Shown: positions 1 through 8,883 of the stretch, piece after piece
Position numbering within the stretch: the first letter of the stretch is position 1
Layout: each line of letters begins with the position of its first letter
Assembly (NCBI RefSeq): GCF_904846415.1
Contig: NZ_CAJHAR010000004.1
Coordinates: forward strand, 1 to 64,000
Source: Psychrobacter piscatorii
Lineage (GTDB): Bacteria > Pseudomonadota > Gammaproteobacteria > Pseudomonadales > Moraxellaceae
Reading direction: 5' to 3'
DNA: 64,000 nucleotides
Notes under the pieces: generated by a model
Database searches by the model: none
Told to the model about the DNA's origin: nothing
Seen by the model: the letters and a program-made list of their open reading frames with translations, nothing else
Translations under genes and position numbers: made by a program

Positions 1-50
1 GGCTTAGATGCGTATAGTTCATGGTTGCAATCTCACTTTGGTCGGTGGAT

Positions 51-86
51 AAAGACTTTGATGCTAGCGCATCTAGGTCTTTTTTT
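51..86 (+). terminator. Rho-independent terminator of an upstream gene
   Basis: An inverted repeat (GATGC-TAGC-GCATC, extended by AAAGAC/GTCTTT with a small internal mismatch) is followed by seven T on the plus strand. It should end transcription of a gene lying mostly left of the window. The first 50 bases could hold the tail of that gene, but no frame gives a recognisable peptide, so I do not name it. Confidence 0.7.
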
Positions 87-136
87 CACCTTGCATTTGG
101 TATTGCACTTCATGTGTTAATCTAAGAATAAATAAG

Positions 137-739
137 TTGCACGCTCCACTGCATCAGTTAACTATACGTAATAAACACTCTGCGACACATCTGCACGTTT
201 TAGGATCCAAAGGTAGGAATGGCTTCACTCTCGTTGAACTTATTGTTACTGTAACGGTATTGGCTATCATAGTAGCGATTGCAACGCCAAGCATATTGAC
301 ACAGTTAACGCGTATGGAAGCCAAACGCGTCAAAACCCAATTACAGAACACCCTCGCTTTGGCAAAAGCTGAAAGCTATATCACTAGACAGGATGTATTG
401 GTTTGCTTGTCAAATAATGGACGACGCTGCAATAGAAATGCTGACGAAACCCTTTTGGCATTCGTAGATACAAATGATAATAAACGTTTTGATGCTCGAG
501 TAGATACTCTATTAATTCAAGAGCAGCTGAACTTGAAATATAGCACCTTGAAGCTAAGAGTCGGGAGCAGACGTCACTATACAAAGTTTTGGGGTGATAG
601 TGGCAAGCCTCGAGGTCACTTCGGCCATATCAAATACTGCCCTACATCTTCTTATAATGAATCGATGTATCAAATCTCGTTTAATCAAGCAGGTATTGTT
701 AAATATAAGCTTAATTCAGATCATCCTACTGACTGCTAG
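137..739 (+). CDS. GspH/FimT-family type IV pilin-like protein
   Basis: A 200-residue pseudopilin-like protein. The prepilin peptidase site is G-F-T-L-V-E at residues 29-34, followed by a hydrophobic helix to about residue 52, which is the N-terminal class III signal and assembly helix of type IV pilins and minor pseudopilins. The body carries Cys residues (CLSNNGRRC near 93-101, and the last residue), a pattern common in FimT/GspH proteins. Such proteins sit in the inner membrane and prime or cap pilus or type II secretion fibres. The start is uncertain: no ATG or GTG lies between the upstream stop (74-76) and the prepilin motif, so TTG at 137 is used, giving a 29-residue leader and no clear ribosome site. 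No other pilus genes are adjacent, and recO is convergent. FimT versus GspH cannot be separated here. Confidence 0.8.
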   Translation: MHAPLHQLTIRNKHSATHLHVLGSKGRNGFTLVELIVTVTVLAIIVAIATPSILTQLTRMEAKRVKTQLQNTLALAKAESYITRQDVLVCLSNNGRRCNRNADETLLAFVDTNDNKRFDARVDTLLIQEQLNLKYSTLKLRVGSRRHYTKFWGDSGKPRGHFGHIKYCPTSSYNESMYQISFNQAGIVKYKLNSDHPTDC

Positions 740-779
740 CTGTGCTAAGCAGTAAAGAGATTCAAAAATAATAATCTAT

Positions 780-1556
780 CTATTGATAACGTTGCTGCTG
801 TTGCCATAGCAGCCGACTTTGTAATGGTTGATAATCAAGTAGATGATCTATCAGATGCCGATGCAGCTTTGACCAGTTATTGAGTGTCGATATCGTTATA
901 CCTAGGTAGGCCATCTCTATAATGTCGATACCCCTAAACACAGTCTGACCAGTGTTGCTTTCTAAATGCTCAGACTCTGTAGCATTCTGCATGATTGGCA
1001 GTAACCCCACATCAGGTAAAAAGCGATACACACTATCAGGTTCGATAGTATCTTCGATGTTGTCATGCGTTAGCGTTAAGGTAAAACCTAACTCATTGAA
1101 TAGGTGCTGCTCAAATTGGCGCAAACATAAACGAAGCTCATTATTATCTAAAGGTTGCTTCAGCTGCTGTAGACTGTCCTGATAATGTTGCCACAATACT
1201 GGCATTGGATCTTCGGTCGGTAACAACCGCCACAGTATCTCATTAAGGTACAACGCCGCATATTGGTGCTGTCCATTGATATTACTGTAAGGCACAGTAG
1301 ACAGTGCGGCAGAGACACCCTCTTTTTGCTCGTTATTTGTTTGACGAGTGGTTTGCGAAGTAATCTGGATTTGAGTGAATGTTTTTAGGTCGCGTTTGCC
1401 AGTGGCAAATAGCTGTAAAGGCATAAATAATGGTGCGCCTTTTTTCCCAACACCATGTATCACACCATGCTGCTGAGAAAAAAGATAATACAACGCACGC
1501 TTTTCTTGATAAGGACGCTGATGTAATAAATAGCCAATTAATGCTTCGTTACGCAT
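780..1556 (-). CDS. recO: DNA repair protein RecO
   Basis: A 258-residue protein that starts with the RecO pattern of an N-terminal OB-fold (residues 1-80: Arg/Glu-rich strand, 'YLLHQRPYQEKRALYYLFS', then a Gly-rich turn 'HGVGKKGAP') and a helical C-terminal part. RecO loads RecA on SSB-coated gaps together with RecR in the RecFOR pathway. It is the last gene of the lepA-lepB-DUF4845-rnc-era-recO series, 62 bases after era, as in many gammaproteobacteria. An ATG start is preceded by GAGG at nine bases. Length is usual for the family. The assignment rests on synteny as much as sequence because RecO is poorly conserved. Confidence 0.92.
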   Translation of the reverse strand: MRNEALIGYLLHQRPYQEKRALYYLFSQQHGVIHGVGKKGAPLFMPLQLFATGKRDLKTFTQIQITSQTTRQTNNEQKEGVSAALSTVPYSNINGQHQYAALYLNEILWRLLPTEDPMPVLWQHYQDSLQQLKQPLDNNELRLCLRQFEQHLFNELGFTLTLTHDNIEDTIEPDSVYRFLPDVGLLPIMQNATESEHLESNTGQTVFRGIDIIEMAYLGITISTLNNWSKLHRHLIDHLLDYQPLQSRLLWQQQQRYQ

Positions 1557-1618
1557 CGTTCATTACCTCAGCATTTAGCATATGGATAGCAATATTACCG
1601 TACTATCCTTGATTGCTA

Positions 1619-2701
1619 TCAATATCCCAAACTGGTTAATGCACGTTCGTCATCAGACCAGCCACGTTTAACTTTGACCCATAGCGTTAGCATGATTTTT
1701 TTATCAAACAGCTGCTCCATATCTTTACGAGCATCCATACCGACTTGCTTGATGCGTTGACCTTTATCACCAATGACAATGGCTTTTTGACCACTGCGCT
1801 CAACATAGATAGTTGCATCAATAAAAGTACATGCTTTACGTGGACGCCCTGTCTTTGGATCTGTATGCGCAGGCTCATCTTTAAACGCATCGATCTGTAC
1901 GGTCAAGTCGTATGGCACTTCATCACCCGCACTACGCATGATTTTTTCACGAATAATTTCACTGGCTAAGAATCGCTCTGAACGGTCAGTGATTTGCTCT
2001 GTATCATAAATAGGTGCAGCAACTGGTAAATGTGAGGCGATCACTTCTTGCAAACGATCTAAGTTTTGGTTCTTGAGCGCCGATACTGGAACGATATCAG
2101 CAAAGTCAAAACTTTCATTAAAGGTTTCAATAAGCGGCAATACGCTGCCTTTATCTTTTAAGGTATCTGACTTATTAATAACCAATACAACAGTTAAATT
2201 GGTATCACCAAGCTTTTGCAACGTCAATAGATCATCATCACGCCATTGATCTGAGTCAACAACGAACAATACTAGATCAACATCTACTAGAGCAGATACT
2301 GCCGCTTTATTCATACGCTCATTAATAGCCCGTACTTCATTGCGATGGATGCCTGGCGTATCCACAAATACTGCCTGCATCTCGTGATTGGACAAAATGC
2401 CATGAATACGGTGGCGCGTCGTTTGCGGCTTACGCGAAGTAATAGACAGCTTTTGACCCAATAAGTGGTTCATCAACGTTGATTTACCCACGTTTGGACG
2501 TCCAACAATGGCAACATAACCAGCTCTGAAGTCGTCAGCCATACGAGCATTCGTATTTGGCGCAAAAAACTCTTCAATCGCCATATCGTTGTCGATTGTG
2601 ATGTCTTCTACGTTATCGGCATTCGTATCGACATCTGTATTTTCAATCATATTTTGAGTACTATCTTCATTATTCGATGGCACATCAGGGTGATTGCTCA
2701 T
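1619..2701 (-). CDS. era: GTPase Era
   Basis: Era is a GTPase that binds the 3' end of 16S rRNA and assists 30S maturation. The P-loop GRPNVGKS lies at residues 67-74, G3 is DTPG, G4 is NKSD, and the C-terminal KH RNA-binding domain has the VIGDKGQRIK segment near residue 310. At 360 residues it is about 58 longer than typical Era (about 300); the surplus is an N-terminal stretch (1-58) rich in Asp, Glu and Asn. AGGAT six bases before the ATG supports the long start, so the extension appears to be translated. It lies between rnc and recO in the conserved operon; 197 bases separate it from rnc, and that gap holds a 9-bp stem-loop. Confidence 0.97.
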   Translation of the reverse strand: MSNHPDVPSNNEDSTQNMIENTDVDTNADNVEDITIDNDMAIEEFFAPNTNARMADDFRAGYVAIVGRPNVGKSTLMNHLLGQKLSITSRKPQTTRHRIHGILSNHEMQAVFVDTPGIHRNEVRAINERMNKAAVSALVDVDLVLFVVDSDQWRDDDLLTLQKLGDTNLTVVLVINKSDTLKDKGSVLPLIETFNESFDFADIVPVSALKNQNLDRLQEVIASHLPVAAPIYDTEQITDRSERFLASEIIREKIMRSAGDEVPYDLTVQIDAFKDEPAHTDPKTGRPRKACTFIDATIYVERSGQKAIVIGDKGQRIKQVGMDARKDMEQLFDKKIMLTLWVKVKRGWSDDERALTSLGY

Positions 2702-2821
2702 AAGTTGATCCTATAGGGTTCATATCCGGCCAAATATGACTTAATAGTTTGTCGGTGCAGTTACTATTAGATATCGGCTGGTAATATTTGAAATAAGTAG
2801 TATATAAGGTAAATTAAGTCT

Positions 2822-2856
2822 ATGCCGCTTCAGGTCTCATCACTCAAAAGCGGCAT
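2822..2856 (-). other. Stem-loop between rnc and era
   Basis: A perfect 9-bp inverted repeat (ATGCCGCTT / AAGCGGCAT, 17-base loop) lies between the rnc stop and the era start. No T-tract follows it on the minus strand, so it is not a standard terminator. It could stabilise or be a processing point of the rnc-era mRNA; this is inference. Confidence 0.5.
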
Positions 2857-2898
2857 TGTTGACTCAGAAATAAGCCTGTAATCGCCTGCGAATATTTG

Positions 2899-3696
2899 CT
2901 AAGAGCGTTTTTTAGCGGATCCTGGAAGTTTATGCAGCTGATTGATCATAAGCTCTGCTGCTTTTTGCTCAGCGATACGGCGACTTTCACCAGATTCAGT
3001 AATATCAGGGCAGTTTTGAATATTCACGTGGCAACGTACCACGAAAATTTGATGGGGAGCGTTGCCACGTGTTTCCATAAGCTCGTAGTTTGGCAAATCA
3101 AATTGCTTAGACTGTAACCACTCTTGCAAACGGCTCTTCGCATCTTTTAGTGCTTTTTGGTCATTAACGTTGTCAATCAGGTCTCCATACCAAGAAAGTA
3201 CGCAGTGACGAGTAATATCCATATCTTGACTGTCCAAATAGATAGCTCCAATCAAAGACTCTACCGCATCCGCCAATATAGAAGCACGATTACGGCCGCC
3301 ACCTTTACGCTCACCCACGCCTAATATGAGATGGTTAGACAGCTCCAGATTTTGCGCGATAATAACCAATGATTCTTGGCGAACCAAAGTTGCACGCATA
3401 CGGGTTAGACGCCCTTCGTTTTGATTAGGATAACGATGGTATAAAGCCTCACCCACAATCATACCCAAAAGCGCATCACCTAAAAACTCTAGACGCTCAT
3501 AGTTTTTTTTGCTGTCAAATGAGCGGTGCGTCAATGCAAGCTTTGGCAGGCTCAAATCATTAAACACATAGCCTAACTTGCGCGTTAAGACTGCTAAGCG
3601 CTGAGTAAATTCTGAGCTAACAACAAGCGTGTCGACAGACGTGCTATTTTTTTTAGGAGTAAGAACCGCTTGGGAATGTTGCGAAGTTGGTTTCAT
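2899..3696 (-). CDS. rnc: Ribonuclease III
   Basis: RNase III is the double-strand-specific endonuclease that processes rRNA precursors and some mRNAs. The signature ERLEFLGDALLGM is at residues 67-79, carrying the catalytic acidic residues, and a second acidic motif (ILADAVESLIGAIYLD) follows near residue 130-150. A C-terminal dsRNA-binding domain covers about 185-255. The protein has 265 residues, roughly 30 more than E. coli RNase III, with a polar N-terminal extension. The Shine-Dalgarno sequence before the ATG is weak. The gene follows the DUF4845 gene by about 100 bases and precedes era. Confidence 0.97.
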   Translation of the reverse strand: MKPTSQHSQAVLTPKKNSTSVDTLVVSSEFTQRLAVLTRKLGYVFNDLSLPKLALTHRSFDSKKNYERLEFLGDALLGMIVGEALYHRYPNQNEGRLTRMRATLVRQESLVIIAQNLELSNHLILGVGERKGGGRNRASILADAVESLIGAIYLDSQDMDITRHCVLSWYGDLIDNVNDQKALKDAKSRLQEWLQSKQFDLPNYELMETRGNAPHQIFVVRCHVNIQNCPDITESGESRRIAEQKAAELMINQLHKLPGSAKKRS

Positions 3697-3799
3697 GCGT
3701 GGCTTGTGGTTATCCCTTCTGTTTTACAGATTTAGTTTAATAAGAGTATATATTGGATTTTGTTGAGAACGCTAAAGCGCTGTCCCATATTATGATTAT

Positions 3800-4192
3800 T
3801 TATTCTGCTGTAGCCATATCGATGTCTCCTTCGAAACGATTTACGATATCGACATTGCTAAAGAACGTATTGGTTACTTCATATTCTTTATGAATGGCCA
3901 ACTGGCCTGTTTTTTTATTGGTAAAAGTGAATACATCTTCAGCATTGGTGTCATAGTCAGCATTGATGGATAGCTGTTTGTTAACACGCTCAACGAATTG
4001 CTTGGCTGTCTCGTTATTGTCATTGGCTACTTTAAGCTCTGCACTCAAGAGCTTAGTCAACTGATAGTCACCAATTTGAGCAGGTACAATGGCCACCAGG
4101 AGTTTAACCGCGATACCCAACATCATAATAATGAGAACGATGTTTGTCACACTAGCACCGCGCTGCGTGGCAAGACCAGATAACTGCTGCAT
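3800..4192 (-). CDS. DUF4845 membrane-anchored protein
   Basis: A 130-residue protein with one hydrophobic segment (about residues 17-40) after a short basic N-terminus, then a small mostly polar domain. Proteins of this kind, annotated DUF4845, are usually found between lepB and rnc in gammaproteobacteria, exactly as here. No catalytic motif is visible, and the function is unknown; the topology suggests a bitopic inner-membrane protein with its C-terminal domain in the periplasm. The ATG is preceded by GAGGA at eight bases. Confidence 0.85.
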   Translation of the reverse strand: MQQLSGLATQRGASVTNIVLIIMMLGIAVKLLVAIVPAQIGDYQLTKLLSAELKVANDNNETAKQFVERVNKQLSINADYDTNAEDVFTFTNKKTGQLAIHKEYEVTNTFFSNVDIVNRFEGDIDMATAE

Positions 4193-4217
4193 GATGGAAA
4201 TCCTCGATTGATAGATG

Positions 4218-4279
4218 ACTATTTTTGATAGCGTTCTATATCTATAAATTAGATAGTAGAACGCTATTTATTGAATAGT
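4218..4279 (-). promoter_or_regulatory. Long imperfect hairpin in the lepB-DUF4845-rnc interval
   Basis: Nested inverted repeats give about 22 paired bases: ACTATT/AATAGT outside, then an internal loop, then 11 bp (ATAGCGTTCTA / TAGAACGCTAT), a small bulge and 5 bp (ATCTA/TAGAT) closing on a 5-base loop. No T-tract follows on the minus strand, so it is not a rho-independent terminator. It sits 26 bases before the DUF4845 start, upstream of rnc. E. coli RNase III controls its own operon by cutting a leader hairpin of this general size; the same role here is inference. Confidence 0.6.
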
Positions 4280-4334
4280 AACGATATTAGCATAAAACTA
4301 TTATCGATAAATCAATCAATAGATACTCACGATA

Positions 4335-5237
4335 CTAATCAATAGTACCATTGCGTTCAAAGGTTGGTAGATTTAGTCCAGGTGGCTTATGCATCCATAT
4401 ATAGACAGCTTTACCCGCTAAATTTTCATCAGGGACAAAACCCCAAAAGCGACCATCTGCACTGCGATCACGGTTATCACCCATGACAAAGTACTGACCC
4501 TCTGGCACCTTAATACGCCACTCTGTACCTTCTGAACTCACAACTTCTGGTGATTGTTGCTGCAAGAAGGGAGCATACTGAGAGCTGTTCATACCATTTA
4601 AGTAGCGAACAAGGTGTGTGTTTTCACCCTGTGTCTCTTGGAAATACTGTGCGGCGTCCTCTTCTTCCTGACCCATCGCAGCAGCACTCTCTTCTGTGAG
4701 CACCTGACCTGGACCAACTTGTCCTGGCAAATAAAGTTGTGACGTCAATTCTGCACTTGCCGAAAAATCGACAGGCGTCGTCTCCACTGGTACATCATTA
4801 ATAGAGATTGTACCTTGATTGTAGCTGACGGTATCACCAGGCAACCCAATCAAGCGCTTGATGTAGTAGATGCTTGGGTTTTCAGGATAACGGAATACCA
4901 CTACATCGCCATGCTCAGGCTCGCCAGTATCCAATACTTTATTATACGTTAGCGGTAAACGGACGCCATATGCATACTTATTGACAGCAATAAAATCACC
5001 CGTATATAACGTCGGCACCATGGAGGATGATGGAATATTAAAAGGCTCAATTAAAAATGAGCGTACTATTAATACCACTGCCAACACAGGAAAGAAGTCA
5101 TAAGCCCAGCGTACCAGCAGGCTCTCTTTGCCTCGTCCGCGAGTTCTACGCTGTTTAAACGCAAGCTTATCTAACAGCCAGACAATCCCTAAGCCTATAG
5201 TCAACGGCACTAAAATTAAATTGAAATCAAAATCCAT
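4335..5237 (-). CDS. lepB: Signal peptidase I
   Basis: LepB is the inner-membrane serine protease that cleaves Sec and Tat signal peptides. Two hydrophobic segments near residues 6-23 and 46-63 anchor it. The catalytic Ser is in NIPSSSMVPT (Ser72), and the general base Lys is in YYIKRLIGLPGD (Lys127). The conserved box MGDNRDRSADGRFWG lies near residue 255. At 300 residues it has the insertion typical of gammaproteobacterial LepB, here an acidic Gln-rich stretch around 165-215. It is 105 bases downstream of lepA, as in the usual lepA-lepB operon. Confidence 0.97.
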   Translation of the reverse strand: MDFDFNLILVPLTIGLGIVWLLDKLAFKQRRTRGRGKESLLVRWAYDFFPVLAVVLIVRSFLIEPFNIPSSSMVPTLYTGDFIAVNKYAYGVRLPLTYNKVLDTGEPEHGDVVVFRYPENPSIYYIKRLIGLPGDTVSYNQGTISINDVPVETTPVDFSASAELTSQLYLPGQVGPGQVLTEESAAAMGQEEEDAAQYFQETQGENTHLVRYLNGMNSSQYAPFLQQQSPEVVSSEGTEWRIKVPEGQYFVMGDNRDRSADGRFWGFVPDENLAGKAVYIWMHKPPGLNLPTFERNGTID

Positions 5238-5342
5238 ACCAAATTGCCTATTAACATGCTGCTTGTCTAGCTGCTTTGACGATAAAATTAACGATATTCA
5301 ACTGCTGCTATGTACAAAAATTATCTGAGATAGAACTGTCTA

Positions 5343-7142
5343 TTAACTATCAACTTGCAAGACAGCCAAGAAGGCTTCTTGTGGAATCTCCACGTTACCT
5401 ACTTGCTTCATGCGTTTTTTGCCCGCTTTTTGCTTAGACAATAGCTTTTTCTTACGTGACACATCACCGCCATAACATTTGGCCAATACGTCTTTGCGCA
5501 TGGCTTTTACTGTACTACGACCGATAATTTGACTACCAATTGCTGCTTGAATCGCCACATCAAACATCTGACGTGGAATCAATTCTTTCATCTTGGTCAC
5601 TAGCTGGTTACCGCGGAAACGTGCTTGATCTTGGTGCACAATCATCGCCAAGGCATCAACTTTATCACCGTTGATTAGCACGTCAACTTTAACCAATTTA
5701 TCAACTTGATAACGATCAAAATTATAGTCCAGTGATGCAAAACCACGCGAGACTGATTTTAGACGGTCAAAGAAATCCATGACCACTTCACCCATCGGAA
5801 TATCAAAGATAACCTGAACTTGCTTACCCATAAAGCGCATATCAACCTGCACACCGCGGCGCTCAATACATAGCGTCATGACGTTACCCAAGTAGTCTTG
5901 CGGTACTAAAATTTGACAACGCGCAATTGGCTCACGGAACTCTTCGATGTTATTGGGCTCAGGCAGTCTTGATGGATTATCAACATAGATGACCTCGCCG
6001 CCTTTCTTTTCAATCTCATAGATCACTGATGGGGCGGTAGTGATCAAATCCAAGTCATACTCACGCTCTAAGCGCTCTTGGATAATCTCCATGTGTAGCA
6101 TGCCTAAGAAGCCACAACGAAAGCCAAAGCCTAACGCGTCTGAGGTATCAGGCTCAAAGAATAACGAGGCATCATTGATTTGTAGCTTCTGCAACGCTTC
6201 ACGGAATTTTTCAAAATCACTAGAGTCTACTGGGAACATACCAGCATATACTTGCGGCGTGATTTGTTTAAAACCTGGGATACGATCGACGTCAGGGGTC
6301 TTTGCATGGGTAATCGTATCACCAACTGGCGCACCAGCAATGTCTTTAATACCCGCGATAATAAAGCCTACTTCACCCGCTTCTAAGATACCAGTATCGA
6401 CAGGTTTTGGCGTAAATACACCGATAGAGCTTACTGGATGAGCATCGCCAGTTGATTTGATATAAATCTTATCACCTTTTTTCACGGTTCCTTGGCGTAC
6501 ACGTACTAAAGAGACCACGCCCAAATAGCTATCAAACCATGAATCAATAATCAACGCTTGTAGGGGTGCTTCACGATCGCCAGTCGGTGCTGGAATAAAC
6601 TCGACTAAGGCTTCCAATAACTTGTCGACACCTAGACCGGATTTCGCTGATACACGCGGCGCATCTACTGCATCAATACCGATAATATCCTCAATTTCTT
6701 GAATAACGCGCTCAGGCTCGACTTGTGGCAAATCAATTTTATTAAGGACTGCCATCACTTCTAAACCTTGGTCTACTGCCGTATAGCAATTGGCAACCGA
6801 CTGAGCTTCTACGCCTTGAGCGGCATCAACAACCAATAGCGCGCCTTCACAAGCGGCTAACGAGCGCGATACTTCGTATGAGAAATCGACGTGACCCGGT
6901 GTATCAATAAAGTTCAGCTGATAACGCTCACCATTTGGGTGATCATAAAATAATGTTACCGATTGTGCTTTGATAGTGATACCGCGCTCACGCTCAATGT
7001 CCATCGAGTCGAGCACCTGCGCCTGCATCTCGCGATCTTGCAAGGCACCGCACATCTGGATAAAACGATCGGCAAGGGTCGACTTACCATGATCAATGTG
7101 GGCAATGATTGAAAAGTTACGAATATTGGCTAATGCAGTCAC
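5343..7142 (-). CDS. lepA: Elongation factor 4 (LepA)
   Basis: LepA is a translational GTPase that acts on ribosomes in an abnormal or stalled state and affects initiation. The 599-residue length is standard. The P-loop is AHIDHGKST (about 14-22), switch I has RGITIKAQ, G3 is DTPGHVDF, and G4 is NKID. The LepA-specific C-terminal domain ends in the basic KAGKKRMK region. The start is GTG: reading N-terminal to the conserved '[17 protein letters not shown]' leaves only three extra residues, and AGG lies eight bases upstream. It heads the lepA-lepB-rnc-era-recO block. Confidence 0.98.
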   Translation of the reverse strand: MTALANIRNFSIIAHIDHGKSTLADRFIQMCGALQDREMQAQVLDSMDIERERGITIKAQSVTLFYDHPNGERYQLNFIDTPGHVDFSYEVSRSLAACEGALLVVDAAQGVEAQSVANCYTAVDQGLEVMAVLNKIDLPQVEPERVIQEIEDIIGIDAVDAPRVSAKSGLGVDKLLEALVEFIPAPTGDREAPLQALIIDSWFDSYLGVVSLVRVRQGTVKKGDKIYIKSTGDAHPVSSIGVFTPKPVDTGILEAGEVGFIIAGIKDIAGAPVGDTITHAKTPDVDRIPGFKQITPQVYAGMFPVDSSDFEKFREALQKLQINDASLFFEPDTSDALGFGFRCGFLGMLHMEIIQERLEREYDLDLITTAPSVIYEIEKKGGEVIYVDNPSRLPEPNNIEEFREPIARCQILVPQDYLGNVMTLCIERRGVQVDMRFMGKQVQVIFDIPMGEVVMDFFDRLKSVSRGFASLDYNFDRYQVDKLVKVDVLINGDKVDALAMIVHQDQARFRGNQLVTKMKELIPRQMFDVAIQAAIGSQIIGRSTVKAMRKDVLAKCYGGDVSRKKKLLSKQKAGKKRMKQVGNVEIPQEAFLAVLQVDS

Positions 7143-7494
7143 AAAGCGCCTACTAAATTAAAGGTGATAGAATAATTAAACGAAAGAACAGATATTGTCA
7201 TGTGCAATCAATAAGATACTTTTGCTTCGTTGAGAGTAGACCAGTTAAAACGAGCCGATTTTACTAATATCGTCGCCTAGAATATATAGCCAAGCATGTT
7301 AACTCTTATGCGCACGCATGAAAGAGTATTCTAGCAGTTTTCAACCACAAAGTAAGGCGATTTTAGTAGCAGAGGTATGATTTGCAGGTCAAGGAAAGTA
7401 TTTAGAAACAATAAAATTAGAAAACCAGACGTTCATTGAAAGTTCATCAACATATAGATTCTGAATAAAGTGCCCATGAACAGAATTAAATGAA
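7143..7494 (-). other. 352-bp intergenic region, lepA leader
   Basis: This gap lies between the end of the capsule genes (kpsS) and lepA, both on the minus strand. It must contain the lepA promoter, but no convincing -35/-10 pair stands out. An imperfect hairpin (CTCTT-TGCG...CGCA-AAGAG, about 7303-7326) is present. I see no T-tract terminator for kpsS, and no open reading frame or RNA gene. Confidence 0.5.
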
Positions 7495-8739
7495 CTATTT
7501 AGGCAAACTGTTTTTGGAAAAATCTTCCTCTATATTATAGTTTTTAGCTTGATGTAGATATTTATACATCCATGGTGATCTACCATAGAAAGCACCATTT
7601 ATCTGGGTCTGCTCTATCAGATATTCACGAAACCTTAGATAAAACTCATTGTCTGGACTCTTAGGCTGTTGCCAAAAACCTTTGAGTGGCTGCTGATCTG
7701 TTAGTTTTGGAGTATCGTAGATTGCTCGGCCCATAACTTTGGTAGGCTTTTTATGATAAACCGATTGTAGCCCAGTAGTGCTATTGATAGTAACCATACC
7801 GATACTATATTTCATAAGCGTTGGTAGGTGCATATCACAGCCATAGAACACTCGGTGTGCCACTTGATAACGCTCAGCCAAACTAGCTACCAGCTCACGG
7901 TAGTCACGATGACCACGATCTAGTGGGTGATGCTTAAACACAAGCAATTGCTTTTTATTAGCATAGTCTGCAAAGCTTGCAATAGACTCATCAATGAACT
8001 GTACCACATCACGATAATCACTGTGATGAGTAATCTGTGAATCATTATGAACTTGCAAACTGATCAGAAAATAATTGTTACTTTCATATTTAGTAAGCCT
8101 ATTTTGCAACTGTTTGTCGGGTATATAATCTCTCAACTTGCGCCATGGTGCTTTGAGCCAAGCGATTGCTTCTTGCCATGCGGTCATACCACGATAATGT
8201 GAATAGTGAGGATAGCGTCTCTTATAGAGCCAAGCCACAATATAGTAAACGATAGCAGCGATACTCAGACGATAAAAACGATTATGTGTATATAGCGGCT
8301 TATCATTGGCTTTTTTGAGCGCTTTAATATCATCTATACTTAGGCGTGAATAACCATTAATGCCATGTTCTTGTAAAGTAATATAATCAGGACGCAAATA
8401 GCCCTCTTCAAATACGAAAAATGAAATGCCTAGTCGTTCACTTAAACATGCCGCCTGTGTATGATGCGGACGACAATCGCCAAAACAAACAATTGCATCA
8501 ATATCATGCTCTTTGATAAAAGACTTTAGCCAAGAAGTGAACTGGGCTAAAGTATCAGTATATTCATAAGTGTTGTCATGGTGATAAAAAAAAGCATCGC
8601 CAGCATTGAAATTAACTTTACTAACTTTGATATCTTGCGTTTGCAAAAATGATGAAAAGCGATTAAAAAACCCACCCATTTTCCCTTGTAGTAGCAAGAC
8701 ATGTCGATGAGTGAGCAAGTGAGACATCGAAGCTGCCAT
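7495..8739 (-). CDS. kpsS: Capsule polysaccharide protein KpsS (beta-Kdo transferase)
   Basis: A 414-residue protein with the KpsS start pattern (VLLLQGKMGGFFNRF, about 14-29) and the 'GDCRPHH' and 'FEEGYLRPDYITL' segments typical of this family. KpsS is a cytoplasmic, membrane-associated glycosyltransferase that, with KpsC, builds the poly-beta-Kdo linker on the lipid anchor of group 2 capsules before export. It is the last gene of the kpsMTEDCS series and follows kpsC by 144 bases. The ATG at 8739 has no strong ribosome site; a second ATG four codons later (8727) is an alternative start. Confidence 0.92.
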   Translation of the reverse strand: MAASMSHLLTHRHVLLLQGKMGGFFNRFSSFLQTQDIKVSKVNFNAGDAFFYHHDNTYEYTDTLAQFTSWLKSFIKEHDIDAIVCFGDCRPHHTQAACLSERLGISFFVFEEGYLRPDYITLQEHGINGYSRLSIDDIKALKKANDKPLYTHNRFYRLSIAAIVYYIVAWLYKRRYPHYSHYRGMTAWQEAIAWLKAPWRKLRDYIPDKQLQNRLTKYESNNYFLISLQVHNDSQITHHSDYRDVVQFIDESIASFADYANKKQLLVFKHHPLDRGHRDYRELVASLAERYQVAHRVFYGCDMHLPTLMKYSIGMVTINSTTGLQSVYHKKPTKVMGRAIYDTPKLTDQQPLKGFWQQPKSPDNEFYLRFREYLIEQTQINGAFYGRSPWMYKYLHQAKNYNIEEDFSKNSLPK

Positions 8740-8883
8740 AATATGAGGCTACCATTAAATGAAAGAGGATATACAGAGGTAAAAAGAGTTGGTTAATAAT
8801 ATAAAAATACATAGTGTAATAATTATTATACCGAAAAATTACATCGTTGTCGCAATGGAATTACATAGTACTTTTGATGTTAA

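Noticed and set aside
1..50. End of an upstream coding gene
   Set aside because: No frame yields a recognisable peptide before the terminator, so no gene is called.
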